Source of the DNA: Lichenifustis flavocetrariae
GTDB taxonomy: Bacteria; Pseudomonadota; Alphaproteobacteria; Rhizobiales; Beijerinckiaceae
Reading direction: 5' to 3'
Length of the DNA stretch: 64,000 bases
Assembly (NCBI RefSeq): GCF_026130545.1
Contig: NZ_JAMOIM010000009.1
Span: 1-64,000, forward strand
Positions 34,331 through 43,312 of the stretch are shown here, piece after piece. A program made the position numbers and the translations under genes. The first letter of the stretch is position 1. Each line of letters begins with the position of its first letter. Under the pieces are notes generated by a model. That model was not told the origin of the DNA. It did not search any database and saw only the letters and a program-made list of their open reading frames with translations.

Positions 34331-35398
34331 TCACTTGCTTACGGCCTTGGCTTGGTCGTCGGCCGCAACGCCAGAGGAGAGGTAGATGGCGCCCGGAAGG
34401 TCGGCGCGGCACTGGACGGGATTCGGCTTGCCCGAGACCGAATCCTCGAAGCTTGGGGCTTTGAACACGGTTTCGGTGGGGAGCGTACCGCCCGTCGCGG
34501 ATGCGACAGCCCATTGAACGGCCAGGCGCACGTTGTCGTTGCCGGTCGCTACCGTGAACAGCTTGAAGTCCGGGTTGTCCTTGTTGTTGTTCGTCCAGAA
34601 GCACCCGAGCGAATTGCCATCGGATGTCGCCAGAGCGGGGACGGACCGATTGAACTTCTTGAACTCGGGAAGCGCACCGACAAGCGACGGGCCGAAGTCG
34701 GATACAATCACGTCGATCTTCGGGTTCTTGGCGATCTCAGCCGTCAACACCTGCTGCGTGCGCGAAGGGTCCCAGTTCGTCACGTCGAAGGGCGCCGGGT
34801 TCAGGAACTTGTACTTGTCGTCGAGTACCGACTTCAAACCCTTGAGCTCGTCGAGCCCCTGGCTGTTGCCGGCGGGACCGCTCAGAAACAGGAGGTTGCC
34901 GCCGTCGGGAAGAATGCTCTTGATCCACTTGCCCCAACTCACACCATCATCGACGAACGAAGCACCGATGAATTTCGTGTAGGATTCTCCATCCTTGCCG
35001 CCGACAACGACCCGGTAGGGCACGACGACCTTGCCGGCCTTGAAGGCGCTGGTCAGCGCCGGCAGGACGGCTGGGCCGGCGTCACCGAACACCACCAGGG
35101 CATCGGTTCCCTTGGCCGCGAAGCCCTTGATGTCGGAGATCGCCTTCTGGGTGTTGCCTTGGCCGTCGGCATATTCATATTTGGTGATGCTCGGGCATTT
35201 CTCGGCCTCCTGCTTGCCGGCCGCGATCGTGACCTGGCGCCAGCTGTTGCCGCCGAAGCCGTCGAGCAGGGCGATGGTCGCCTTCTTGGGCCCGCACCAG
35301 GACGGTGCGTCGGCGAGCGCCATGGTGGTCGAACCTCCCAGCGCCAAGGCGGCGAGAAGAGCGGCGCAGGAGAGCGTGTATTTGCACGAATTTTTCAT
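34331..35398 (-). CDS. Sugar ABC transporter substrate-binding protein (periplasmic-binding protein type 1)
   Basis: The ATG at 35398 has a strong GGAGGAAACA site. The first 28 residues are a signal peptide (LSCAALLAALALGGSTTMALA). The mature protein is a ribose/galactose-binding type: TIALLDGFGGNSWRQVTIAA, GFAAKGTDALVVFGDAG, FIGASFVDDGVSWGKWI and a C-terminal lobe with ATGNDNVRLAVQWAVASATG. It is the receptor of the importer made by the genes on either side. No residue pattern fixes the sugar. Confidence 0.9.
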   Translation of the reverse strand: MKNSCKYTLSCAALLAALALGGSTTMALADAPSWCGPKKATIALLDGFGGNSWRQVTIAAGKQEAEKCPSITKYEYADGQGNTQKAISDIKGFAAKGTDALVVFGDAGPAVLPALTSAFKAGKVVVPYRVVVGGKDGESYTKFIGASFVDDGVSWGKWIKSILPDGGNLLFLSGPAGNSQGLDELKGLKSVLDDKYKFLNPAPFDVTNWDPSRTQQVLTAEIAKNPKIDVIVSDFGPSLVGALPEFKKFNRSVPALATSDGNSLGCFWTNNNKDNPDFKLFTVATGNDNVRLAVQWAVASATGGTLPTETVFKAPSFEDSVSGKPNPVQCRADLPGAIYLSSGVAADDQAKAVSK

Positions 35399-35412
35399 TG
35401 TTTCCTCCAGTA

Positions 35413-36414
35413 TTATTTTACGCTGCGTCTCGTGTTTCTTGTCCAATGGACAGAATACACGCCAATGCCAAACCCGAGAGCCAGGGCCTGGATGATGGTC
35501 TGAGCCGAATACGGGACCCCGATCGCCAGGGCGAACTGGCTCAATTGATTGAGGAAGAACGCAGCCACGACCGTGGAGACCGGAAAGCCCCGGCCCCCGA
35601 GCAACGAGGTGCTGCCGAGCACCACCACGGCGACGGAAGGAAGCAGCAGGGCATCTCCCTGAAACGCTGTCGGCTCGCGGGTGATGCCGGCGAGAAGGAC
35701 GCCGGCAAGACAGCACAGCAACTGCGAGCAGACATAGGCCATCATCTGGTGAAGGCGCACGTGGAGGCCGACCGCGCGTGCCGCCGCCGGATTGGCGCCG
35801 ATTGCTTCGAAGCGTCGTCCGATCACCGTCTTCTTCAGCACGAACGAGACGACCAACAGCGCCACGAGCGCAAAATAGACGGAGTTTGGAACGCCGAGCG
35901 TGGTGCCCCCGGCGATCTCCGCCAGCAACGGCGTGGTGATCCGTGGGACGCCGCCCGAGACGGCGAAAACCGCGCCATAAAGGAGAGCGTTCACGCCGAT
36001 GGTCGCGATGATGGCGTTCAACCGCACAAAGCCGACGAGAATTCCGTTCGCCAAGCCGGCCGCGAGAGCGCAACTGGCTGCCAACAGAACGGCGGGCAGG
36101 ACTCGCGCGTTGTCGCCGTCGGGATAATGGGCCGCGATGACGACGGCGAGGGAGACACCCCCCGCGACCGAAAGGTCGAATCCGCCTTGCTGCACCACCA
36201 GCAGTTGGCCGAGCCCGACGATGGCCATCACCGCCGCGAAGGGAAGGCTTCCCGCCAGGGCACCGGGCGACACGCTGGAGGGCGCGAACACCAAGCATGC
36301 GGCAAGCAGCACGAGTGTCGATGCCGCGACCGTCACAAAACCCTGCGCCACCGGATACGGGAAGATCCCGCGACGCTGGAGCATGTCGGTTACATTGTCG
36401 GCCGCCTGATTCAT
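35413..36414 (-). CDS. Ribose-type ABC transporter permease (second permease)
   Basis: The ATG at 36414 gives 333 residues with eight to ten hydrophobic segments. The RbsC signature is clear: VGLGQLLVVQQGGFDLSVAG, IGRRFEAIGANPAAARAVGL and VVVLGSTSLLGGRGFPVSTV. Together with the permease half of the fusion, it allows a heterodimeric channel instead of the RbsC homodimer. It begins 53 bp after the dehydrogenase gene and ends 14 bp before the binding protein start. Confidence 0.9.
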   Translation of the reverse strand: MNQAADNVTDMLQRRGIFPYPVAQGFVTVAASTLVLLAACLVFAPSSVSPGALAGSLPFAAVMAIVGLGQLLVVQQGGFDLSVAGGVSLAVVIAAHYPDGDNARVLPAVLLAASCALAAGLANGILVGFVRLNAIIATIGVNALLYGAVFAVSGGVPRITTPLLAEIAGGTTLGVPNSVYFALVALLVVSFVLKKTVIGRRFEAIGANPAAARAVGLHVRLHQMMAYVCSQLLCCLAGVLLAGITREPTAFQGDALLLPSVAVVVLGSTSLLGGRGFPVSTVVAAFFLNQLSQFALAIGVPYSAQTIIQALALGFGIGVYSVHWTRNTRRSVK

Positions 36415-36467
36415 CGGTGTCGTATCCCCCTGCGAAACCGAGTTCTGCCCCGCGTCGAGCCCGAGGA

Positions 36468-37448
36468 CTATGCGATTTCGAGCGTGACCTTGACGGCCGC
36501 TTGCGCGTTCTTGCCGAGTTCGAAGGCCTGCAGCGCATCGTCGAGCGCGAAGCTGTGGGTTTGAATCGGTGAAAGGTCGATACCCGTGCGCTCCAGGAAG
36601 CGGATCGCGGACGGCCAAACGCCCGGGGAGCCGATGCACCCCTTCACGGTCAAGTTCTTGATCTGAATCTTGCCGAGTTCGACCGGGAATTTCTGGCCGA
36701 TGTTGATGCCGACCATCGATATGCGCCCTTCCGGACGCACGTAGTCGAAGACATTCGCCAGCGACGCGGGATGACCTGCCGCCTCGATGACGAGGTCCGC
36801 GCCGCCCTTGGTGATTTCTTTGACCGCCTCTATCGGGTCGGACGCGGACGGGTCAACGGTTGCATCCGCGCCCAAGCGTTCAGCAATGCTGCGGCGCAGT
36901 GGCACCGGATCGACCACGATGACCCTAGCCCCCATGCCGATGGCTGCGGCGGCCGACACCAGGCCGATAGTGCCTCCGCCTGAGATCACGACCGTTTCCG
37001 ACGCATTCGTGCCGCCGTTGCGCAGCACTGCATAGTAACCGCAAGTGAACGGTTCGATCAGCGCGCCCTTCGCGTCGTCGACGGCGTCGGGCAGCTTGTG
37101 CAACCATTCGGGGCGTGCCGCGAAATATTCGCGATTGGCTCCATCCATCGAAAACCCGAAATGGTGGATACGCTCGGGGGTATTGATGACGCATTCGCCG
37201 ACGACCCGGTCGCCGACCCGAAAGCCCGCCGCATACTTGCCGACCTCGACAACCTCGCCGACCCATTCGTGGCCCGGTGTCACCGGGTAGGAGATCGGGA
37301 TGATGTACTTGCCCGCCAGCAACTCGTAGTCCGAGTGGCAGATGCCGACGCGACGCGAGCGGATCAGCACCTCGCTGTCGTCGATCCGCGGGGTTTGGAC
37401 CTGGGTCACCACCGGCTTGTTGGGCTCGTCGAAGATCAGGGCTTTCAT
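36468..37448 (-). CDS. Zinc-dependent alcohol dehydrogenase family protein (sorbitol/threonine dehydrogenase type)
   Basis: The ATG at 37448 is preferred over a TTG at 37463. The 326-residue MDR protein has the catalytic zinc ligands Cys in GICHSDYE and His-Glu in TPGHEWVGEV, and the cofactor motif SGGGTIGLVSAAAAIG. The structural-zinc loop is reduced: its usual four Cys are absent, with ECVINTPERIHHFGF in their place. It is probably NAD-dependent polyol or sugar-alcohol oxidation. It sits between the Gfo/Idh gene and the transporter genes. Confidence 0.85.
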   Translation of the reverse strand: MKALIFDEPNKPVVTQVQTPRIDDSEVLIRSRRVGICHSDYELLAGKYIIPISYPVTPGHEWVGEVVEVGKYAAGFRVGDRVVGECVINTPERIHHFGFSMDGANREYFAARPEWLHKLPDAVDDAKGALIEPFTCGYYAVLRNGGTNASETVVISGGGTIGLVSAAAAIGMGARVIVVDPVPLRRSIAERLGADATVDPSASDPIEAVKEITKGGADLVIEAAGHPASLANVFDYVRPEGRISMVGINIGQKFPVELGKIQIKNLTVKGCIGSPGVWPSAIRFLERTGIDLSPIQTHSFALDDALQAFELGKNAQAAVKVTLEIA

Positions 37449-37477
37449 CGCGTGCTCATCCAAAATGGTTCGTTACT

Positions 37478-38512
37478 TCAGGACACGGCTTCAAGTTTGC
37501 CGCTCAGAGCCGATTTGAAGACGGCTTCAAGGAGAGCGATATTGTCGACAAGATGTGCGGCCGTGATCGGGTAGGTTGCGCCGCCGCGCACCGCGCGAGC
37601 GAAAGCCACGAGATTGTCCTTCACGGGTTCGGCGGGCGGGATCTCCTCGGTCGTGATGCGACCACCGGCCATCGCCGAGGTGACGACCCATCCGTCCGGC
37701 GCCTCGACATGCGCCTTGTCGCGGATGTCGATCCAACCCTTCGACCCGTACACCGTGAAACGCGACATGAACGGGTTCGCCAGGGACGCCGAGACATAGG
37801 ACGTGCCGCCGCCGCGGAATTTGATGAAAGCCGCGACCGTGTCGCCCTGCGGCAGATCGGATGAGAGCTGTTGGCAGATGCAGAGCACGCTCTCGGCCGG
37901 GCCGAGCAGCCGCACGGAGAGGTCAAGAAGATGAATGCCCGTGGCCGTCATGCCGCCTGCGGGTGCCTGGTCGGCTTTCAGGCGCCAGTTGTCGCGATCG
38001 AGCGAGAGAAACTTGTCGTGGCTGAAATTGGCCTCGATCTGCTGGATCCGCCCCAATTGCCCCGCATCGGCCTTGGCCAGCATGGCCGCGATCGGCGGTT
38101 CCCACCGGCGCTCGTGCCCCATGCCGAGCACCAATCCCGCGTCGTGGCACAGGGCGACAGCCTTTTCGGCTCCGGACTTGGTCAAGGCCAGGGGCTTTTC
38201 GCAGAACACATGCTTGCCGGCCGCCACCGCCGCTTCGATCTGCGCCTCGTGGAACGAATGCGGCGTCGCGAGTATCACGGCTTCGACCGCCGGGTCCGCG
38301 AGCGCATCGGCATAATCGGCCGAAACGGGAATGCCCTTCTGCTCGCAATTTGACCGAACGCTCTCGAGACTGGGCTCGACGACCCTCACGACGCGAATAT
38401 CCGCAGGCGCCGCCTGAAGCACATTCAGGATTTTCTGGCCCCACCACCCCATGCCGATCAATGCGACTTGGACAGGATCTGACAAATCCATCTCTCCACT
38501 GGCCGTCATCAA
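37478..38512 (-). CDS. Gfo/Idh/MocA-family oxidoreductase
   Basis: The start at ATG 38512 gives 344 residues; an internal ATG at 38491 next to GGAGAG is also possible. The N-terminal Rossmann motif is VALIGMGWWGQKILNVLQAA. The family consensus CEKPLAL, with the Lys of the active site, is at about residue 105. The C-terminal domain has GGMTATGIHLLDLSVRLLGP, with the conserved His. Members oxidise or reduce sugars and inositols with NAD(P). It is the first gene of the eight-gene minus-strand operon running to 29592. The operator at 38712-38738 is upstream. Confidence 0.85.
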   Translation of the reverse strand: MMTASGEMDLSDPVQVALIGMGWWGQKILNVLQAAPADIRVVRVVEPSLESVRSNCEQKGIPVSADYADALADPAVEAVILATPHSFHEAQIEAAVAAGKHVFCEKPLALTKSGAEKAVALCHDAGLVLGMGHERRWEPPIAAMLAKADAGQLGRIQQIEANFSHDKFLSLDRDNWRLKADQAPAGGMTATGIHLLDLSVRLLGPAESVLCICQQLSSDLPQGDTVAAFIKFRGGGTSYVSASLANPFMSRFTVYGSKGWIDIRDKAHVEAPDGWVVTSAMAGGRITTEEIPPAEPVKDNLVAFARAVRGGATYPITAAHLVDNIALLEAVFKSALSGKLEAVS

Positions 38513-38711
38513 GGCGCCGTGCGTTTCGGCCGCTGTTTACAAGGCGAAAGTCGTCGGTTGCTGATGGCCATCAAGGCATCGCGGCGCAGGTCCGCGGCGA
38601 GAGTGACCTATCGTAGTTTCCTCGTTGTCGGCACTGCCGCACTTGACGTGCATGCTTCTTGATGACTTCCGACAAAGCTACGTTAGACGCTCGCCCAAGG
38701 GCCGAACACGA

Positions 38712-38738
38712 GGAAATTATTCATTTTGAAGATCTGTC
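38712..38738. promoter_or_regulatory. Candidate shared operator (site 1) in the 319-bp divergent gap
   Basis: The gap 38513-38831 has no gene. It contains a 27-bp imperfect palindrome centred on TTCATTTTGAA, with outer GGAAAT and ATCTGTC. It matches the site at 46301-46327 at 21 of 27 positions by hand alignment, including the TTCA-TGAA core. It lies between the divergent Gfo/Idh and YciI genes, so it could control both. Confidence 0.5.
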
Positions 38739-38831
38739 TTGCTTGCAAGTGGCCGAGCGGTTCCGAAATACCCGTCCGGTTGCAGTGAAGCGTCGAGTCG
38801 GGTCGTCGGAGCGCAGCCATAGGAGAGTGCC

Positions 38832-39107
38832 ATGCTCGCGGTCCGTTATGCCAAGACCTCGCCGGACAAGCTCGCGGAACGGCAAACCTGGCTGGCGCAG
38901 CACCAGTCGTACCTGCGCAGCGGCGCCGTCGACATCGTGCAATCGGGTCCATTGTCCCATGACGATGGCACCCCGGCCGGTGGCCTGCTGATTGCCAACG
39001 TTGAGAGCCTCGATGATCTCCGGCGGTTCAGCGACGCCGACCCGTTCGTGCTTCACGGAGTTTACCACCAGATTCAGATCATGCGGTGGAACAGAACGAT
39101 CGGCTGA
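38832..39107 (+). CDS. YciI-family protein
   Basis: The 91-residue ORF has TAGGAG just upstream. It shows the YciI pattern: LAVRYAKTSPDKLAERQTWL, a conserved His24 in AQHQSYL, a SGPL turn and ADPFVLHGVYHQIQIMRWN. His24 and the Asp of DPF (Asp70) fit the His-Asp pair of the family. YciI-like TftG of Burkholderia acts as a dehydrochlorinase on a hydroxyquinol precursor; the close hydroxyquinol genes make such a role thinkable. A similar protein is at 47519. It is divergent from the Gfo/Idh operon and meets the IclR gene tail to tail. Confidence 0.85.
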   Translation: MLAVRYAKTSPDKLAERQTWLAQHQSYLRSGAVDIVQSGPLSHDDGTPAGGLLIANVESLDDLRRFSDADPFVLHGVYHQIQIMRWNRTIG

Positions 39108-39113
39108 GAGACG

Positions 39114-39878
39114 TCAGGAAATCACCGTGGCCAGCCGTCGCTGCACGTCGAGCAGGGCGGGAAGCATCTCGGCTTGAAGACGATCGACGCTGACGCGGCT
39201 GGTCTGCACACCCGTGTTGAGAGCCGCGACGACGCGGCCGGCGCCGTTGCGGATCGGCACGGCGAGCGAGCGAAGCCCCATCTCGAGTTCCTCGTCGATG
39301 ATGGCGTAGCCTTGGACCCGCACGCGGGCGATCTCGGCGATTAGCGCATCGATGTCGGTCAGGGTTTTTGGCGTCAGCGGCCGGATCGCCGTGCGCTCCA
39401 GCACCGCCATAACCTGCTGATCCGTCAGGGCGGCGAGAAGCACGCGGCCCATTGAGGCACAATAGGCCGGCAGGCGGCTGCCGACCCCAAGTCCGATCGA
39501 CATGACGCGGCGTTGAGCTGCCCGCGCCAGATACACGATCTCCGTATCGTCCAGCACGGAGCTGGAGCAGGATTCCTGAATCTCGACCGCGAGACGATCG
39601 AGGAATGGCTGCAGCTGATCGGGCAAAGGGGTCGTGGACAAGTAGGCGTGGCCGAGAGACAAGACGCGGACCGTCAGCGCGAAGCTCTTCCCGTCGTGCG
39701 TCGCATAGCCCAGGCGCTCCAGCGTGAGCAGGCACCGCCTGGCGGTCGCCCGATCGAGCCCTGTGAGACGGGACACCTCCGCGATCGTCAGCCGCTCACG
39801 CTCCCGGCCGAAGGCTTCGAGCACCGCAAGCCCCTTGCCGAAGCCGCCCATCAGGTCTCCATCCGACTTCGCAGGCAT
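39114..39878 (-). CDS. IclR-family regulator (PcaU/PobR-like)
   Basis: The ATG at 39878 has AGGAGA upstream; the frame also opens at a GTG at 39893. The 254-residue protein has an N-terminal winged helix (SKGLAV-like GFGKGLAVLEAFGRERERLT, IAEVSRLTGLDRATARRCLL) and a C-terminal effector domain (YCASMGRVLLAAL, GYAIIDEELEMGLRSLAVPI, ALNTGVQTSRVSVDRL). These fit the PcaR/PcaU/PobR branch that controls aromatic ring-cleavage pathways. It is divergent from the maleylacetate reductase gene. The palindrome at 39951-39965 lies between them. Confidence 0.9.
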   Translation of the reverse strand: MPAKSDGDLMGGFGKGLAVLEAFGRERERLTIAEVSRLTGLDRATARRCLLTLERLGYATHDGKSFALTVRVLSLGHAYLSTTPLPDQLQPFLDRLAVEIQESCSSSVLDDTEIVYLARAAQRRVMSIGLGVGSRLPAYCASMGRVLLAALTDQQVMAVLERTAIRPLTPKTLTDIDALIAEIARVRVQGYAIIDEELEMGLRSLAVPIRNGAGRVVAALNTGVQTSRVSVDRLQAEMLPALLDVQRRLATVIS

Positions 39879-39950
39879 GTCGTCTCCTGTCACGCGAAGG
39901 GAATTGACCCCGCCAGCCCGTAGTGCTGATATGTTCGTTAAAGCAACAAT

Positions 39951-39965
39951 GTTCGATAATCGAAC
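39951..39965. promoter_or_regulatory. PcaU/PobR-like operator
   Basis: GTTCGAT-A-ATCGAAC is a perfect 7-bp inverted repeat in the 157-bp gap between IclR and the maleylacetate reductase gene. It is very close to the GTTCGATAATCGCAC repeats known for PcaU and PobR. A further half-like GTTCGTT occurs at 39933-39939. It likely binds the adjacent IclR protein to control the hydroxyquinol genes and itself. Confidence 0.75.
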
Positions 39966-40035
39966 TTCGAGGAAACGACAAGATGGCCGATCTTTGCCGA
40001 ACTGCGTCGCTGACCCTCGGCAAGGGCGTGGCCTG

Positions 40036-41097
40036 ATGGAGGCGTTCGTCTACAATGCTCATCCGGCGCGCGTGATCTTCGGGTCCGGCACGTTGCGGCA
40101 GCTTCCAACCGAGGTCGAGCGTCTGGGGCTGCGGCGCGTCCTGGTGTTGTCCACGCCGCAACAGGAGAAGGATGGCCGTGCCACGGCAGAAGCGATCGGC
40201 GGCCGGGCCGCCGCCGTATTTGCCGGCGCGACGATGCACACGCCGGTCGAGGTCACCGAGAAAGCCATGGCTTTGGTGCTTGCCGAGCGGATCGACGGCA
40301 TCGTCGCGGTCGGCGGCGGCTCGACGACGGGTCTCGCCAAGGCTGTCGCCTTGCGGACGGACCTGCCACAGATCGTCGCCCCGACCACCTACGCGGGCTC
40401 GGAGATGACGCCCATCCTGGGCGAGACACGCGACGGCGTGAAAACCACCCAGAAGAGCCCCAAAATCCTGCCCGAGGTCGTGATCTACGATGTCGACCTT
40501 ACGCTGTCGCTGCCGGTTGCGCTCTCCTCGGTCAGCGGCATGAACGCGATCGCCCACGCGGTCGAGGCGCTCTATGCGCAGGACCGGAACCCGATCATCT
40601 CGTTGATGGCGGTCGAGGGTATCCGGGCCCTGGCGCAGGCGCTGCCGAAGATCGCCGAAGCTCCCGCCGATCGAAAGGCGCGCTCGGATGCGCTCTACGG
40701 CGCGTGGCTCTGCGGCACCTGCCTCGGGGCAGTCGGCATGGCTCTGCACCATAAGCTTTGCCATACGCTCGGCGGCTCGTTCGACCTGCCCCACGCCGAA
40801 ACCCACACAGCCGTCCTGCCTCACGCCACGGCCTATAATGCGCCGGCCGCCCCCGAGGCCATGAGGGCCATCGCGGGCGCCCTTGGGACCGGCGATGCCG
40901 CCAGGGGCCTCTACGATCTCGCTCATCGCCTCGGCGCGACACTCGCTCTCAAGACGCTCGGCATGACGGAACACGGCATCGAGACCGCCGCCGACCTCGC
41001 CATGGCAAACCCCTATTGGAACCCCCGGCCGCTCGAACGGAATGCGATCCGCGACCTGCTGGCGCGCGCCTATGCGGGCGAGCCCCCGCGGGCCTGA
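40036..41097 (+). CDS. Maleylacetate reductase
   Basis: The ATG at 40036 gives 353 residues, the usual length. The protein is an iron-alcohol-dehydrogenase-type enzyme: [80 protein letters not shown] and [13 protein letters not shown]-like [20 protein letters not shown]. The early motifs match maleylacetate reductases (ClcE, TftE, MacA type). It reduces maleylacetate, the product of hydroxyquinol ring cleavage, to 3-oxoadipate with NAD(P)H. It is the first gene of the hydroxyquinol set, 28 bp before the thiolase. Confidence 0.9.
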   Translation: MEAFVYNAHPARVIFGSGTLRQLPTEVERLGLRRVLVLSTPQQEKDGRATAEAIGGRAAAVFAGATMHTPVEVTEKAMALVLAERIDGIVAVGGGSTTGLAKAVALRTDLPQIVAPTTYAGSEMTPILGETRDGVKTTQKSPKILPEVVIYDVDLTLSLPVALSSVSGMNAIAHAVEALYAQDRNPIISLMAVEGIRALAQALPKIAEAPADRKARSDALYGAWLCGTCLGAVGMALHHKLCHTLGGSFDLPHAETHTAVLPHATAYNAPAAPEAMRAIAGALGTGDAARGLYDLAHRLGATLALKTLGMTEHGIETAADLAMANPYWNPRPLERNAIRDLLARAYAGEPPRA

Positions 41098-41125
41098 CCA
41101 CGGAACCGATCCGGGAGAAGCAACC

Positions 41126-42331
41126 ATGCCCGATGCCTTCATCGTCGATTACCTGCGGACGCCGATCGGCCGCTTCGGAGGCGCCCTGGCGACAGTCAGG
41201 CCGGACGACCTTGCCGCCACGGCTATCGCGGCCCTGGTGGCGCGCCACCCCGACCTCGACCTCGCGGCGATTGATGAGGTGATCCTCGGCTGCGCCAATC
41301 AGGCCGGCGAGGACAACCGCAATGTCGCGCGTATGGCGGCCCTGCTGGCGGGACTGCCGGTCTCGGTGCCCGGTTCGACGGTCAACCGCCTGTGCGGCTC
41401 GGGCATGGACGCCATCGCCATCGCGGCTCGGCAGATCCGGGCCGGCGAGGCCGATCTCATCGTAGCGGGCGGCGTCGAGAGCATGTCACGTGCCCCCTTC
41501 GTGATGCCGAAGGCTGAGACCGCCTTCTCGCGGCAAGCGGAAATCCACGACACCACCATCGGCTGGCGCTTCGTCAACCCGCGCATGCGGGAGCTCTACG
41601 GCGTCGATTCGATGCCCGAGACCGGCGAGAACGTCGCCGCCGAATTCGGCGTGAGCCGGGAGGATCAGGACGCATTCGCGTTGCGAAGCCAGGAACGCGC
41701 CGTGGCCGCGCAGGCGAGCGGCCGGCTCGGGCGGGAGATCACGCCGGTGTCGATCGCGCAACGCAAGGGCGAGCCGGTGGTGGTGGACAATGACGAGCAT
41801 CCGCGCGCCGGCACCACTCTCGCCACACTCGCCAAATTGCCGACCCCGTTCCGGAAGGGCGGCACCGTGACGGCCGGGAACGCTTCGGGCGTGAATGACG
41901 GCGCAGCCGCGCTGCTGATCGCCTCAGGCGCCGCCGTCGAGCGGCATGGCCTGCGTCCACTCGCACGCGTCCTGGGGGCCGCCACGGCCGGAGTGCCGCC
42001 GCGCATCATGGGAATGGGCCCGGCGCCGGCGACACGCAAGCTGCTAGGGCGGCTTGGACTCGCCATCGGCGACTTCGATGTGGTCGAACTCAACGAGGCC
42101 TTCGCCAGCCAGGCTCTCGCGGTTCTCCGCGAGCTCGGGCTTGCCGGCGATGCCGCAAACGTCAATCCGAATGGCGGCGCCATCGCACTCGGTCATCCGC
42201 TCGGCGCCTCCGGCGCGCGCATCACGGGATCGGCCGCGATCGATTTGCAGCTGAGAGGTGGACGCCGGGCTCTGGCCACCATGTGCATCGGGGTCGGCCA
42301 GGGCATCGCGATCGCTTTGGAGGCGGCGTGA
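41126..42331 (+). CDS. pcaF: 3-oxoadipyl-CoA thiolase
   Basis: The 401-residue length and sequence match PcaF-type thiolases. The N-terminus [20 protein letters not shown], the nucleophile Cys90 in [25 protein letters not shown], the His of [17 protein letters not shown] and the C-terminal CIGVGQG are all present. It cleaves 3-oxoadipyl-CoA to succinyl-CoA and acetyl-CoA, the last step of the beta-ketoadipate route. The start at 41126 follows GGGAGAAG. The genes on both sides belong to the hydroxyquinol route; other beta-ketothiolase roles are less likely. Confidence 0.85.
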   Translation: MPDAFIVDYLRTPIGRFGGALATVRPDDLAATAIAALVARHPDLDLAAIDEVILGCANQAGEDNRNVARMAALLAGLPVSVPGSTVNRLCGSGMDAIAIAARQIRAGEADLIVAGGVESMSRAPFVMPKAETAFSRQAEIHDTTIGWRFVNPRMRELYGVDSMPETGENVAAEFGVSREDQDAFALRSQERAVAAQASGRLGREITPVSIAQRKGEPVVVDNDEHPRAGTTLATLAKLPTPFRKGGTVTAGNASGVNDGAAALLIASGAAVERHGLRPLARVLGAATAGVPPRIMGMGPAPATRKLLGRLGLAIGDFDVVELNEAFASQALAVLRELGLAGDAANVNPNGGAIALGHPLGASGARITGSAAIDLQLRGGRRALATMCIGVGQGIAIALEAA

Positions 42332-42353
42332 CTATCATGAGGGAGAGCAGGCG

Positions 42354-43289
42354 ATGAACCAGGCGACCAAGCCGGTCCGGCAGGCACAGAAGTACCCCTA
42401 TTTCGAGGAAGAGACCTCCGCCGACGTCGTCAATGCCCGCATGGGGCCGGACATCAGCCCGCGCTTGCGTGAGATCATGACGGCCGTCGTCAAGCACCTG
42501 CACAATGCCGTGAAGGAGATCGAGCCAAGTCACGACGAATGGCTGGCCGCGATCAAGTTCCTGACCGATACCGGCCATATGTGCACCGAATGGCGGCAGG
42601 AATTCATCCTGCTGTCCGATGTCCTGGGCGTGTCGATGCTGGTCGACAGCATCAATCACCGGCGGCCCAGCGGCGCGACCGAGAACACCATTCTCGGTCC
42701 CTTCTACGTGCCCGATGCACCGCGCTACGAGCATGGCGCGAATGTCTGCCTCGACGGCAAGGGCGAGCCGATGCTGGTCCAGGGCCGGGTCCTCGACACC
42801 AGCGGCAAACCGATCGACGGGGCTCTGCTCGACGTCTGGCAGACCAACGAGGACGGCTTCTACGACGTGCAGCAGAAGGGCGTGCAGCCCGACTTCAACT
42901 TGCGCGGCGTTTTCACCAGCGGCCCGGGTGGCTCCTACTGGTTCCGTTCGGTCAAGCCGCGCTTCTATCCGATCCCCGACGATGGTCCGGTCGGCAAGAT
43001 GCTGGAGGCGATCGGTCGGCATCCCAACCGCGCGGCGCACATTCATTTCATCGTGACGGCCCCGGGTTACGACCCCGTCATCACCCACATCTTCGAGCCG
43101 AGCTGCCGTTACCTATCGGAAGACGCGGTGTTCGGCGTCAAGGAGACGCTCATCGCCGAATTCGAGCACGTCGACGACGCGGCCGCGATCGAGAAAGCCG
43201 GCTTCGACAAGCCGTTCTGGCGGGTGAACTGGGACTTCACGCTCGCCCCCAAGTCACCGGGCACAAAGAGCGATGCGCCGATCATCTGA
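42354..43289 (+). CDS. Intradiol ring-cleavage dioxygenase, probable hydroxyquinol 1,2-dioxygenase
   Basis: The ATG at 42354 is preceded by GAGGGAGAG. The 311-residue protein has the N-terminal helical dimerisation part (LREIMTAVVKHLHNAVKEIE, WLAAIKFLTDTG) and the intradiol core. Expected iron(III) ligands are Tyr170 (EDGFYDVQ), Tyr205 (KPRFYPIP), His229 and His231 (AAHIHF), with the spacing of catechol 1,2-dioxygenases. LGPFYVPDAPRYEHGANVCL resembles hydroxyquinol dioxygenases (TftH, ChqB), and the maleylacetate reductase neighbour supports this over catechol. It opens 1,2,4-trihydroxybenzene to maleylacetate. No hydroxylase that forms hydroxyquinol is seen in the window. Confidence 0.9.
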   Translation: MNQATKPVRQAQKYPYFEEETSADVVNARMGPDISPRLREIMTAVVKHLHNAVKEIEPSHDEWLAAIKFLTDTGHMCTEWRQEFILLSDVLGVSMLVDSINHRRPSGATENTILGPFYVPDAPRYEHGANVCLDGKGEPMLVQGRVLDTSGKPIDGALLDVWQTNEDGFYDVQQKGVQPDFNLRGVFTSGPGGSYWFRSVKPRFYPIPDDGPVGKMLEAIGRHPNRAAHIHFIVTAPGYDPVITHIFEPSCRYLSEDAVFGVKETLIAEFEHVDDAAAIEKAGFDKPFWRVNWDFTLAPKSPGTKSDAPII

Positions 43290-43312
43290 TTTGGACGGGA
43301 CGAGGTGGCCTC

